Below are positions 47,664-56,144 of a stretch of DNA of 64,000 nt, in pieces. The position numbers and the translations under genes are program-made. The first letter of the stretch is position 1, and each line of letters starts with the position of its first letter. The stretch is from the NCBI RefSeq assembly GCF_900104385.1, contig NZ_FNJA01000007.1, positions 186,001 to 250,000 of the forward strand. Reading direction: 5' to 3'. The notes beneath the pieces were generated by a model that searched no databases, had not been told where the DNA came from, and worked only from the letters and a program-made list of their open reading frames with translations. The DNA is from Rhodoferax sp. OV413. Lineage in GTDB: Bacteria > Pseudomonadota > Gammaproteobacteria > Burkholderiales > Burkholderiaceae_C.

Positions 47664-47795
47664 AATTTTTTCCTGAAAATTCTGAAATTGGGATTTTTTG
47701 AAATTTTGCCAACTAAGCAAAGCCTGCGAGTTTAACCCGGCAGCATGTCCACTTTGCGAACAGGCCCGTAGTCACGGGCGATTGGCGCTATTCTT

Positions 47796-49133
47796 TTAAC
47801 GGCTGCGCCCACCACTGCGGCGCTGCCCGCCGTTACCGCCACCGCCAGAACCACCGCCACGCCGTGGTCCGCCCTGGTTCGATTCTTTGCGCTGGCGGGT
47901 GAAGCTATCGGCACCAATGTAGCCAAAAGCGGTTTTCATGGGATCGGGCTGGGCGCCGCCAGGCGCGCGGTCCGCCGGGTCTTTGCGACCTTGGCCACGG
48001 CCTTTGCCGCCAATCTGGTTGGTGACCAGAGGGTTGGGGCCGGCAGGCGCGTTGACACCCGATGGACGGGGACCGCGGCCACCCGTATTGCGGCCACCAC
48101 GGGTACGGTTAGGCGCCGGCCGGACATCGGCAGGGTTGGACGGGCGGCGGCTTGGGGCGCGTGCCTGGCGCGGAACCTCGTCAAACTCACTCGCTGGGGC
48201 CTTGTTGGCCGCCTGCACCAGGGCCTGAATATCGCGCTCATCCAACTCCATCCATCCACCGCGCTTGAGACCGCGTGGCAACAGCATGGCGCCGTAGCGG
48301 ATGCGGATCAGACGGCTGACCGCATGGCCCACCGCCTCCAGCATGCGCCGGACCTCACGGTTGCGCCCTTCGGAGATAGTTACGCGGTACCAGCAATTGG
48401 AGCCCTCGCCACCACCGTCTTCGATGCTGCCAAAGGATGCCATGCCATCATCCAGCTGGACGCCGTCGAGCAAACGCTGCTTTTCTTCCTTGCTCAGCGC
48501 ACCCAGTACCCGCACCGCGTATTCACGCTCCAGCCCGAAACGCGGATGCATGAGCTGGTTGGCCAATTCGCCCGAGCTGGTAAACAGCAGCAGGCCTTCG
48601 GTATTCAGATCCAGTCGACCTACCGACTGCCATTTGCCTTGGTACAGCTTGGGCAAGCGGCGGAATACGGTGGGCCGGTTCTGCGGATCGTCATTGGTAA
48701 CCACCTCGCCCACGGGCTTGTGGTATGCAATCACACGTGCCGGCGGTGGGTCGATGCGGAAACGCACGGGCTTGCCGTTCACCTTGACCGAGTCGCCAAA
48801 CTGGACGCGTTGGCCAATGTGGGCAGGTTCGTTGTTGACCGAAATCCGGCCTTCCAGAATAAGTTGCTCCATCTCCAGCCGAGAACCCATGCCCGCCTGT
48901 GCCAACACCTTGTGCAGCTTGGGGCTTTCCGCCTGGGGCGCGAGTACACGCTTCAAGGGCGCCAGATCGGCTATTTCTTCGTCGGCATCGAACTGCCCAG
49001 ACACCACATCCAGGAAACGGTTCACGGAATCACCCTCAGCGGCCGGACCAGGGGACGGGGGGATCGACAGCCCAGCATCGGCTTGGTCATCGGGCGCAAC
49101 AAGCGGAGCAGGATCAATAGGGGTGTTATGCAT
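47796..49133 (-). CDS. rluB: 23S rRNA pseudouridine synthase RluB, long tail form
   Basis: A 445-residue protein. An acidic leader of about 65 residues precedes the S4 RNA-binding domain (KLHKVLAQAGMGSRLEMEQLI) and the RsuA/RluB catalytic domain with the nucleophile Asp in VGRLDLNTEGLLLFT. The last 110 residues are an Arg/Gly/Pro-rich, disordered tail ending in GGSGGGGNGGQRRSGGRSR, typical of beta-proteobacterial RluB. Role: pseudouridine 2605 of 23S rRNA. It follows scpB by 8 bases. Confidence 0.93.
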   Translation of the reverse strand: MHNTPIDPAPLVAPDDQADAGLSIPPSPGPAAEGDSVNRFLDVVSGQFDADEEIADLAPLKRVLAPQAESPKLHKVLAQAGMGSRLEMEQLILEGRISVNNEPAHIGQRVQFGDSVKVNGKPVRFRIDPPPARVIAYHKPVGEVVTNDDPQNRPTVFRRLPKLYQGKWQSVGRLDLNTEGLLLFTSSGELANQLMHPRFGLEREYAVRVLGALSKEEKQRLLDGVQLDDGMASFGSIEDGGGEGSNCWYRVTISEGRNREVRRMLEAVGHAVSRLIRIRYGAMLLPRGLKRGGWMELDERDIQALVQAANKAPASEFDEVPRQARAPSRRPSNPADVRPAPNRTRGGRNTGGRGPRPSGVNAPAGPNPLVTNQIGGKGRGQGRKDPADRAPGGAQPDPMKTAFGYIGADSFTRQRKESNQGGPRRGGGSGGGGNGGQRRSGGRSR

Positions 49134-49141
49134 GGGGTGGC

Positions 49142-49798
49142 CTAGTTAGCTAGCGGGGAATCACCGGTCTCGGTAGATGCCTCAGGTGAAATGGGTGGAA
49201 TATCGGGTGAATCAGGCGCCGAAGTATCTGCAAGCGGAGCAGGATCTTCCAGCTGGGTCAAGGAAGCCAGCAGCTCAGCGCGCTGGACCGGGTCATCCGC
49301 CAGCGGCAGCTGGTCCAGCGAAGACAGGCCCAAATCGTCCAAAAACTGGCGGGTCGTAGCAAACAAGGCAGGGCGCCCCACGGTTTCGCGGTGGCCGATC
49401 ACCTCAATCCAACCCCGATCTTCCAGTTGTTTGATGATCATGGCACTGATGGTGACGCCACGGATCTCTTCCATGTCGCCCCGCGTCGCCGGCTGGCGGT
49501 AAGCGATGATCGCCAAGGTTTCCAAAGTGGCGCGGCTGTAGCGTGGCGGCTTTTCAGGATGCAGACGGTCCAGGTACTCGCGCATTTCGGGGCGGCTTTG
49601 AAAGCGCCAGCCCGTGGCCACGTTGACCAGCTCGACACTGCGCTGGGCCCAGTCGTTTTGCAAGTCCAACAACAAGGACTTCACCGTGTCGGCACCCAAG
49701 GCATCCTGGAACAGCACGCGCATATCGCGCACAGGCAAGGGCTGCGGTGAACATATCAGCGCAGCTTCGAGGACGCGTTTGGCCTCTGCCGTATTCAT
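49142..49798 (-). CDS. scpB: Segregation and condensation protein ScpB
   Basis: A 218-residue winged-helix protein that forms, with ScpA and SMC, the chromosome condensation complex. It shows [55 protein letters not shown] and [18 protein letters not shown]. It leads the scpB-rluB pair; scpA is not adjacent here. Confidence 0.95.
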   Translation of the reverse strand: MNTAEAKRVLEAALICSPQPLPVRDMRVLFQDALGADTVKSLLLDLQNDWAQRSVELVNVATGWRFQSRPEMREYLDRLHPEKPPRYSRATLETLAIIAYRQPATRGDMEEIRGVTISAMIIKQLEDRGWIEVIGHRETVGRPALFATTRQFLDDLGLSSLDQLPLADDPVQRAELLASLTQLEDPAPLADTSAPDSPDIPPISPEASTETGDSPLAN

Positions 49799-49931
49799 GG
49801 TGTGGACTATCCCGGAAAAAGCGCCTTCAGCGGCGCGAAATCGACAGCGTGGGGTTTAAAGTGCAGCCAGCCCCAAGGGGTGTCGCAAAACCAGCGAGCG
49901 TCAGAACTACTGCCTGAGCCTCAAAACGCTT

Positions 49932-50939
49932 TCATCCATTGTAACTGAGGCCCCATAACGCCAGTGACTGGCGCATATCATCGGGCAAAGGTGCATGAAA
50001 ACGCAAGGCAGCGCCGGTCATGGGATGCACAAATTCCAGCTGCGTCGCATGCAGCGCCTGCCGGGTCAAACCAACAGCAGGCGAGCCACCATACAAAACA
50101 TCGCCGACCAAGGAATGTCCCGTCGACGCCATGTGGACCCGGATCTGGTGGGTACGCCCCGTATGCAAGGTACACCGCACAAAACAGCCCTGGTCGAAAT
50201 TCTGCAGCAGCGCGATATCGGTCCGTGCGGCTTTTCCCGCATGCAGGTTCAAATCGACAGCTGCCATGCGCAAACGATTTCGCGGATCACGGCCAATCGG
50301 CAGCTCGACGCTGCGGGTTGCCGGTCCCTGCCAAGGCTTGTGCGCCAGCGCCAGGTATTGGCGGCTGACTTCGCGCGCAGCAATCAAGGCGACCAAGGCA
50401 TCCATGGTGGCCCGGGTCCGCGCCACCACCATCAAGCCACTGGTGTCCTTGTCGAGCCTATGCACGATACCGGCACGGGGCAGCAATTGGGCCTGCACAT
50501 CACGCGCCAGCAGGCCATTGAGCAATGTGCCACTCCAGTTGCCAGGCGCAGGATGCACCACCAAGCCCGCAGGCTTATGAATCACCCGCAAATACTCATC
50601 CTCGAACACCACATCCAGCGCCATTGCCTCTGGCTTAAACGCCTGGCTTTGCAGCGTGGGACGCAGCTCGATGCTGCCTGTGTCGCCTAAGCGCACTTTG
50701 GCAGAAGGCTTGCAAACCTGCTTTCCCTGCAGGGTCACCGCGCCGGATTCAATCAACTGCTGCAGGTAGTTACGAGAAAACTCCGGCACCAACTCGACCA
50801 GCGCACGGTCCAGCCGCGCGCCATGCTGTGCCTCGGGAATAAACAGCGGGCGAAGCTCGGACTCCACCATGTCGACGGCACTTTCCACCGCCTCTTCTGC
50901 CACAAGGTCGGTCGATATAATCAAATTGCTTAGTTTCAA
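49932..50939 (-). CDS. rluD: 23S rRNA pseudouridine synthase RluD
   Basis: A 335-residue enzyme that makes pseudouridines 1911/1915/1917 of 23S rRNA. S4 domain: GARLDRALVELVPEFSRNYLQQLIESGAV; catalytic motif HRLDKDTSGLMVVA; C-terminal HTGRTHQIRVHMASTGHSLVGD. It is divergent from bamD, only 14 bases apart, an arrangement conserved in many proteobacteria. An alternative start lies at the Met of MVESELRPLFIP. Confidence 0.95.
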   Translation of the reverse strand: MKLSNLIISTDLVAEEAVESAVDMVESELRPLFIPEAQHGARLDRALVELVPEFSRNYLQQLIESGAVTLQGKQVCKPSAKVRLGDTGSIELRPTLQSQAFKPEAMALDVVFEDEYLRVIHKPAGLVVHPAPGNWSGTLLNGLLARDVQAQLLPRAGIVHRLDKDTSGLMVVARTRATMDALVALIAAREVSRQYLALAHKPWQGPATRSVELPIGRDPRNRLRMAAVDLNLHAGKAARTDIALLQNFDQGCFVRCTLHTGRTHQIRVHMASTGHSLVGDVLYGGSPAVGLTRQALHATQLEFVHPMTGAALRFHAPLPDDMRQSLALWGLSYNG

Positions 50940-50953
50940 GAAAGTAGCCAGTG

Positions 50954-51760
50954 ATGTTGCGCTCTAGATTATCGGTGTTCCCCAGCTTGTGGATGGCCAG
51001 TTTGGCCGTCGTTTTATCGGCTTGCTCGACTGTGGCCGAAGACAAAACAGTCAATTGGAGCCCCAACAAAATTTATTCAGAGGCAAAAGACGAGCTCAAT
51101 GCCGGCGCCTACGACAAGGCCGCCGGCTTGTTCGAGAAACTGGAAGGGCGCGCTGCAGGCACACCACTGGCACAGCAAGCCCAGCTTGAAAAGGCTTATG
51201 CACACTACAAGTCAGGCGATAAAGCCCAGGCTCTGGCCACGCTGGACCGCTTTCTCAAGCTACACCCCGCCAGCCCCGCACTGGACTACGCGCTCTACCT
51301 GAAGGGTGTGGTGAATTTCAACGAGGACCTCGGGATGTTCTCGTTCATAACCCGCCAGGACCTGTCGGAACGTGACCAGAAAGCGGCCAAGGAGTCGTTC
51401 GAAGCATTCAAGGAATTGAGCACGCGCTTCCCTGACTCACGCTACACCCCTGACGCGGTGTTGCGCATGACCTATATCGTCAACTCCTTGGCGCAGTACG
51501 AAGTGCATGTTGCGCGCTACTACTACACCCGCGGGGCCTATGTAGCAGCTATCAACCGTGCACAGGCCGCGTTGACCGATTACAGCAATGTGCCGGCGCT
51601 TGAAGAGGCTCTGTACATCATGGTGAAGTCTTATGAAGCTTTGGGCATGACACAGCTGCGTGACGATACCCAACGGGTACTGGCGCAAAACTACCCGCAA
51701 AGTGAATATGTCAGCCGAGGCTTCAAAGCTAAGGACTCGCCATGGTGGAAGCTGTGGTGA
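50954..51760 (+). CDS. bamD: Outer-membrane assembly lipoprotein BamD
   Basis: A 268-residue lipoprotein (LSAC, Cys24) made of TPR repeats (IYSEAKDELNAGAYDKAAGLFE, HYKSGDKAQALATLDRFLKLHP, YVAAINRAQAALTDY). It is the essential lipoprotein partner of BamA. ATG 50954 is taken; a GTG lies one codon upstream. Its 3' end overlaps the convergent helicase gene by 32 bases. Confidence 0.95.
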   Translation: MLRSRLSVFPSLWMASLAVVLSACSTVAEDKTVNWSPNKIYSEAKDELNAGAYDKAAGLFEKLEGRAAGTPLAQQAQLEKAYAHYKSGDKAQALATLDRFLKLHPASPALDYALYLKGVVNFNEDLGMFSFITRQDLSERDQKAAKESFEAFKELSTRFPDSRYTPDAVLRMTYIVNSLAQYEVHVARYYYTRGAYVAAINRAQAALTDYSNVPALEEALYIMVKSYEALGMTQLRDDTQRVLAQNYPQSEYVSRGFKAKDSPWWKLW

Positions 51761-53738
51761 GCGCGCGCAGGTGCGCCAAGGCCAGCTGAAATTCGACTTC
51801 TGTCTTTAGCACCCGCATCGGCGGCAAGGCAGAACGCAAGCGTTTACCGTACCCCATCGTAACCAGGCGGGTGTCGCAGACCACCAGCATGCCCTGGTCT
51901 GATTCGTGCCTAATCAGGCGGCCGGCTCCCTGTTTTAGAGCGACTGCCGCTTCAGGCACAAAGTAGTCCATAAACGGACTACCTCCCAGGGACTCTATAC
52001 GCCGGGTGCGCGCTTCCACCACAGGATCATTAGGCGGTGGAAACGGCAGCTTATCGATGATCACCATCTGCAAGCTGTCACCCGGCACATCCACACCCTC
52101 CCAAAAAGAGGCAGATGCCACCAGCACACAACCCGGCAAGCCATTGGACGCGCCTAGGCGAAGGCGCTCCATCAGCTGACGCTTTGGCCATTGCCCCTGC
52201 ACCAATACTTCGATAAGCGGGTCGTCGGCAAAAGCGGCCTGCAAACTATCGCCAATCGCCCGCAAAGCCCGCAATGTGGTTGTGAGCACCATGGTGCGCC
52301 CTCCTAGATTGCGCACCGCCTCGGCCGCGAACACCGCAACCTGCGCGCTATGCGTTGGGTCATTGGGCTTGGGCAGCTGGCGCGGCACGTACAAAGTAGC
52401 TTGCGCAGCGTAATCAAACGGACTGTCAACGCGTAAACATATGGCGTCGGGCAGACCGCAGCGCTCGGTAAACCAGGTCAAACCTTCATCATCACCCAAG
52501 GTTGCCGAAGTGAACACCCAGGACTTGGAGGATGCAGATTCACTGCCATCCAGCAAACGGGTTTGTACTGCGCTCGCGATGTCCAGGGGTGATTCTGTAA
52601 GACGCAGTTGCGCCCCCACATCCAGCCAACGCACCGACTCTGGTGCACACGGATGGGCAAACTGCTGTGTGCGCTCAGCCAGTGCAACGGCCCGTTCGTG
52701 CAATCGCACGAAGTCTGGCGCCAGCTCGGTCACCGTATCCAAAGCCGATATAGCCTGCCGCAAGGACGCCGCCACATCGACCATGGCCTCATCCCATAGA
52801 TCTTCAGACACGCCATCGGGCGCTGCGCCAGCCCAGCGTAACTTGGTACCCGCTGGCATGGAGCCCAACACCAGACGCAATTCGCGCGTGGCCCGCTCCA
52901 AAGCAAAAACCACATCTTGCCAAGCCACCAGGCCACGCGCCTGCTGCAGCCCTGCCGCCAGCACGTCTCGCCCAAAATCCAGCAGTTGCCCCGTACCGAG
53001 ATGGTTACCCAAGAACTGCACACCAGTTTCGTTGAACTGGTGCGCCTCGTCGAAAATCGCGATCCGCGCGCTAGGAAGCAGCTCGGCCATGCCCGACTCA
53101 CGCACCGCCAAGTCGGCAAAGAACACATGGTGGTTGATCACCACCACATCGGCAGCCAATGCCTCCCGGCGCGCCAAATTCACGTGGCAGGCTCGGAACT
53201 GAGGGCACTGCGCCCCCAGGCAGTTTTCACGCGTGGATGTAACCAGTGGCAGCAGGGAAGATCGTTCGTCCAGATCAGAAAGCTCGGCCAAATCCCCTGT
53301 TCGGGTGGACTGCGACCACCGCTCAATTTGGGCCAGTATCGGTAGTACTGCCGCAGCCAAAGGCGTACCCATGCGGGCCTGCCCCATCCTGTGCAGGCAC
53401 AAGTAGCTGCCACGCCCCTTGAGCAAGGCGGTACGCAACACCAGACCCAAGGCCTGCAGCAGCCCAGGCAAGTCCCGTCCAAACAACTGGTCTTGCAATG
53501 TTTTGGTGGCAGTGGATAGCAACACCCGCTCGCCACTCAGCAGTGCAGGCACCAGATAGGCAAATGTCTTACCGACGCCTGTACCCGCCTCAACCACCAG
53601 TACACCGCCCTCCTCCACGGTACGGGCAACCGCCAGCGCCATGTCCAGCTGCCCTTGTCGCGGGGCGAACTGTGGCGTCGTCCGAGCCAAGGCCCCGAGC
53701 GGAGAAAACGCTTCAGCGACCTGGCGCTGCAAATCCAT
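51729..53738 (-). CDS. DinG/YoaA-family ATP-dependent helicase (paralogue 2)
   Basis: A 669-residue XPD-like helicase. Walker A is EAGTGVGKTFAYLVPALL (near 52), the Fe-S Cys set is in YLCLHRMGQ and CLGAQCPQFRACH, the DEAH box is IFDEAHQFNETG, and the C-terminal motifs include SFWEGVDVPGDSLQMVII and KQGAGRLIRHESDQG. It is closer in layout to E. coli YoaA, which associates with the chi subunit of DNA polymerase III. Its ATG overlaps the DUF465 stop (TGATG), and its 3' end overlaps bamD. Confidence 0.9.
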   Translation of the reverse strand: MDLQRQVAEAFSPLGALARTTPQFAPRQGQLDMALAVARTVEEGGVLVVEAGTGVGKTFAYLVPALLSGERVLLSTATKTLQDQLFGRDLPGLLQALGLVLRTALLKGRGSYLCLHRMGQARMGTPLAAAVLPILAQIERWSQSTRTGDLAELSDLDERSSLLPLVTSTRENCLGAQCPQFRACHVNLARREALAADVVVINHHVFFADLAVRESGMAELLPSARIAIFDEAHQFNETGVQFLGNHLGTGQLLDFGRDVLAAGLQQARGLVAWQDVVFALERATRELRLVLGSMPAGTKLRWAGAAPDGVSEDLWDEAMVDVAASLRQAISALDTVTELAPDFVRLHERAVALAERTQQFAHPCAPESVRWLDVGAQLRLTESPLDIASAVQTRLLDGSESASSKSWVFTSATLGDDEGLTWFTERCGLPDAICLRVDSPFDYAAQATLYVPRQLPKPNDPTHSAQVAVFAAEAVRNLGGRTMVLTTTLRALRAIGDSLQAAFADDPLIEVLVQGQWPKRQLMERLRLGASNGLPGCVLVASASFWEGVDVPGDSLQMVIIDKLPFPPPNDPVVEARTRRIESLGGSPFMDYFVPEAAVALKQGAGRLIRHESDQGMLVVCDTRLVTMGYGKRLRSALPPMRVLKTEVEFQLALAHLRALTTASTMASP

Positions 53739-53941
53739 CAGGCGGGCTCTTTGGGATCAAGCGCAATTTCCAGGCGAGAAATCCTGTCACGCAATGCCAA
53801 ACGCCGCTTCTTCAGACGCTGCAGCATGAGCTCGTCCAAGGGCATATGCTCGACCAACCGGTCTATGGTGGCATCCAGATCTGCATGCTCCATGCGTAGC
53901 TCTATCAAATGGCGTTCTGGTGAGTGGAGGTTGACGTTCAA
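53738..53941 (-). CDS. DUF465/YdcH-family small protein
   Basis: A 67-residue charged, helical protein with the family core HADLDATIDRLVEHMPLDELMLQRLKKRRLALRDRI (shown from HADLDATIDRL). Function unknown. It precedes the helicase gene with a one-base TGATG overlap, so the two form a small operon. The 128 bases to the PP2C gene hold the divergent promoters. Confidence 0.88.
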   Translation of the reverse strand: MNVNLHSPERHLIELRMEHADLDATIDRLVEHMPLDELMLQRLKKRRLALRDRISRLEIALDPKEPA

Positions 53942-54069
53942 GGCAGCAATCTGTGGCGAAGGGGGCCGTCTTGCCCCGTAGATGACGGGATAATGCGGAT
54001 ATTCAAATGGGTGTTCGCATTATCCGCGGACACGTTCCCTGCGCCAACTACCCAACGAAGCATCTCACC

Positions 54070-54825
54070 ATGACTCCAGGTTTCAGGATTACGGCTTCTA
54101 CCGGACTACACAAGGGTGATCGGGAGTACCAACAGGACCAATTGATCCTGTTAAGCCATGCCCGAGTGACTGGCTGTGTGCTCGGCGTCATTGCCGATGG
54201 CATGGGTGGACGCAGCGGCGGACGCAAAGCATCCGACCAGGTCATGATGACGGCCAAGCAACTGTTTGAGCGCTTCGACCCCTATGCCGACGATGCGACG
54301 GCCATGCTTAAACATATCGTCGCGGAGGCGCATCTGGTCATCAAGCTAACTGCGATTTCCGCCGAGGAGGAGCCCCATAGCACTGCGGCTCTGTTCCTCA
54401 TCATGCCCACAGGGCAATGCTATTGGGCCCACACGGGCGACTCACGCATTTACCACTACCACAAAGACAAGCTGCTGAAACGCACGCTGGACCACTCTTA
54501 CGTGCAAACCTTGGTGGAGCGCGGGGAAATCACCGCGGAAGAGGCCAATAGCCACCCCGACTCCAACATCCTTCTGGGCTGCCTGGGCACCGAAGCCGAC
54601 CCACCCATCGACGTACACATGCAGCCGCAACTGCAAGCCGGCGACGCGATTATGGCCTGCAGCGACGGGGTATGGCATTACTTCACCGAAACCGAATTGG
54701 GCGCGGTGCTGTCGGGTATGTCGGCCCGGGATGCTACGGGGTTTTTAATCGAAAAGGCCCGGTCCAGGGCACGTGGCACTGGCGACAACCTGTCGCTGAT
54801 CGTGATCAATATCTCCGAGCTTTAA
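54070..54825 (+). CDS. PP2C-family protein serine/threonine phosphatase
   Basis: About 251 residues covering the metal-dependent phosphatase fold: GDREYQQDQ, GVIADGMGGRSGG, WAHTGDSRIYHYHKDKLLKRT, DAIMACSDGVWHYF and GTGDNLSLIVI, so all metal-binding Asp residues are present. Such enzymes reverse Ser/Thr phosphorylation in signalling or type VI secretion control; no kinase gene is adjacent. ATG 54070 fits the fold start; ATG 54007 would add 21 residues with no similarity. It opens a cluster of signalling genes running to 59951. Confidence 0.87.
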   Translation: MTPGFRITASTGLHKGDREYQQDQLILLSHARVTGCVLGVIADGMGGRSGGRKASDQVMMTAKQLFERFDPYADDATAMLKHIVAEAHLVIKLTAISAEEEPHSTAALFLIMPTGQCYWAHTGDSRIYHYHKDKLLKRTLDHSYVQTLVERGEITAEEANSHPDSNILLGCLGTEADPPIDVHMQPQLQAGDAIMACSDGVWHYFTETELGAVLSGMSARDATGFLIEKARSRARGTGDNLSLIVINISEL

Positions 54826-55210
54826 GCGGCCGCCGCAGCCGCGGCAGATCGTTCAACGAAACAGCTTGAACCCGGGCAGTTGGCCCCGGGCCGCCTGCTC
54901 ACCCGCGTCCAGCTGTCGGTCTTCACCGACAGTGCAACCCCATGATTCCATTGGGATTTTTGCTTCGCCTGGCAAAGCATGTCGGTGAAAGCAGACAAGT
55001 TGCACCTGGAAAAACACATTACGCCTTTGATTTCATTGCATATTTTCATTGGCACGCATCTTGAGAAGTAAAGCCCATCTGGCAAAGGCTTAAAGCTTTC
55101 AAACGGCATTTTCACAATATGAGCCACCCATGCCAGACCTGGAGCGATAGCTCCTTTTGTTAGAGCATGCAGGTCTAAGGGCCCGCGTATTTCAAGAACA
55201 GGTGTGTGAG
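54826..55210. other. Intergenic region after the PP2C gene
   Basis: No convincing gene. Two hairpins are visible: CTGTCGGT-CTTC-ACCGACAG (54916-54935, no T run) and GGAGC-GATA-GCTCC followed by TTTTGTT (55141-55161), the latter a weak terminator enclosed by AGACCT/AGGTCT. A c-di-GMP riboswitch was looked for, because a GGDEF gene follows, and not seen. Confidence 0.4.
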
Positions 55211-55411
55211 ATGTTGATTGTTTTAAACCTCGTGGTCGTGGCATTGGTTTTTGTCTTGGTACTGGCGATTGCCGCTGCGGCCTCCCCGCCGCCCACATCC
55301 TCTACCTCGTCAAGCCTATTACGAAGCTCGCAACAGTCTGGCAGCCGGTCCGGGGAGGAAGTCCCTCCAGCGCATGACTCCCCGCTGGTCATCGCAGCAG
55401 GCTTGCAGTAG
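55211..55411 (+). CDS. Possible small single-span membrane protein
   Basis: An ATG frame of 66 codons: one hydrophobic stretch (LIVLNLVVVALVFVLVLAIAA) and a Ser/Pro-rich tail. AGGTGTGTGAG precedes the ATG, which is its best support. No family recognised, and it could be chance; it ends 3 bases before an ATG of the GGDEF frame. Confidence 0.35.
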   Translation: MLIVLNLVVVALVFVLVLAIAAAASPPPTSSTSSSLLRSSQQSGSRSGEEVPPAHDSPLVIAAGLQ

Positions 55412-55552
55412 GCCATGCTGGCCGAGCCAAGCTGGCCCACAGGCACGCATACTTGGGCGGATAGCATGAAAAATTGGCGCTATGCGGACAGCAGCACGCC
55501 GCATGCTCCCAGCATCAACAAACATGGTGTTTTTGGCCACCGGGAAACTGAC

Positions 55553-56140
55553 ATGCCAGACACCGTGCAGCTGGAGAAACTCGTAGCCCAACGCACAGCG
55601 GAGCTGGAAGAAATCATTGCGCAATTGCGCAACCGCCAGCAGCAGTTGGAAGCCCAACTCCACCATGACGAATTGACGGGGCTGGCCAATCGCAAGTTGC
55701 TACAAGACCGCTTCCATTGCGCAATGGAGCGGGCCAAACGCAACGGTGATTGCTTTGCGGTCCTGATGGTCGATCTGGACGGGTTCAAGGCCATCAACGA
55801 CCACTACGGGCACGCGGCTGGCGACACGGTTCTGGTGGCGGTGGCCCGCCGCCTGCAGGCCTCGGTGCGAACTTGCGACACAGTGGCGCGGCTTGGCGGC
55901 GATGAGTTTGTGCTGCTGGTAGAAGCCGTCCGCGATGCCAAGGAAGTAGCCTTGGTCAGCCGCAAATTGACACGCATCTTGTCTCAAACCATTCAGCTGG
56001 ACTGCGGCACCGCGGTATCGGTGGGCGCCAGCATCGGGCTGGCTCTATACCCGGGGGACGGACCGGACTTCGCACACGTGCTGTGTGTTGCCGACCGGGC
56101 CATGTACAGCTGCAAGAACACCCACAGGATGCGACTGTAA
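55553..56140 (+). CDS. GGDEF-domain diguanylate cyclase
   Basis: About 195 residues: a short coiled coil (LEKLVAQRTAELEEIIAQLR) followed by a full GGDEF domain (HHDELTGLANRKLLQDRF, MVDLDGFKAINDHYGHAAGD, RLGGDEFVLL, then IGLALYPGDG). The active-site RLGGDEF is canonical, so it should make c-di-GMP. There is no sensor domain. ATG 55553 is chosen because the coiled coil starts there; ATG 55466 and 55415 are in frame but give odd leaders. It lies 4 bases upstream of the kinase gene start. Confidence 0.87.
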   Translation: MPDTVQLEKLVAQRTAELEEIIAQLRNRQQQLEAQLHHDELTGLANRKLLQDRFHCAMERAKRNGDCFAVLMVDLDGFKAINDHYGHAAGDTVLVAVARRLQASVRTCDTVARLGGDEFVLLVEAVRDAKEVALVSRKLTRILSQTIQLDCGTAVSVGASIGLALYPGDGPDFAHVLCVADRAMYSCKNTHRMRL

Positions 56141-56144
56141 AACC

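Noticed and set aside
51542-51560. Repeat-like core AGCAGCTATC in bamD
   Set aside because: It encodes the conserved BamD stretch YVAAINRAQ, so it is ordinary coding sequence.
54826-55210. Possible c-di-GMP riboswitch before the GGDEF gene
   Set aside because: None of the conserved GEMM core elements could be found; only simple hairpins are present.
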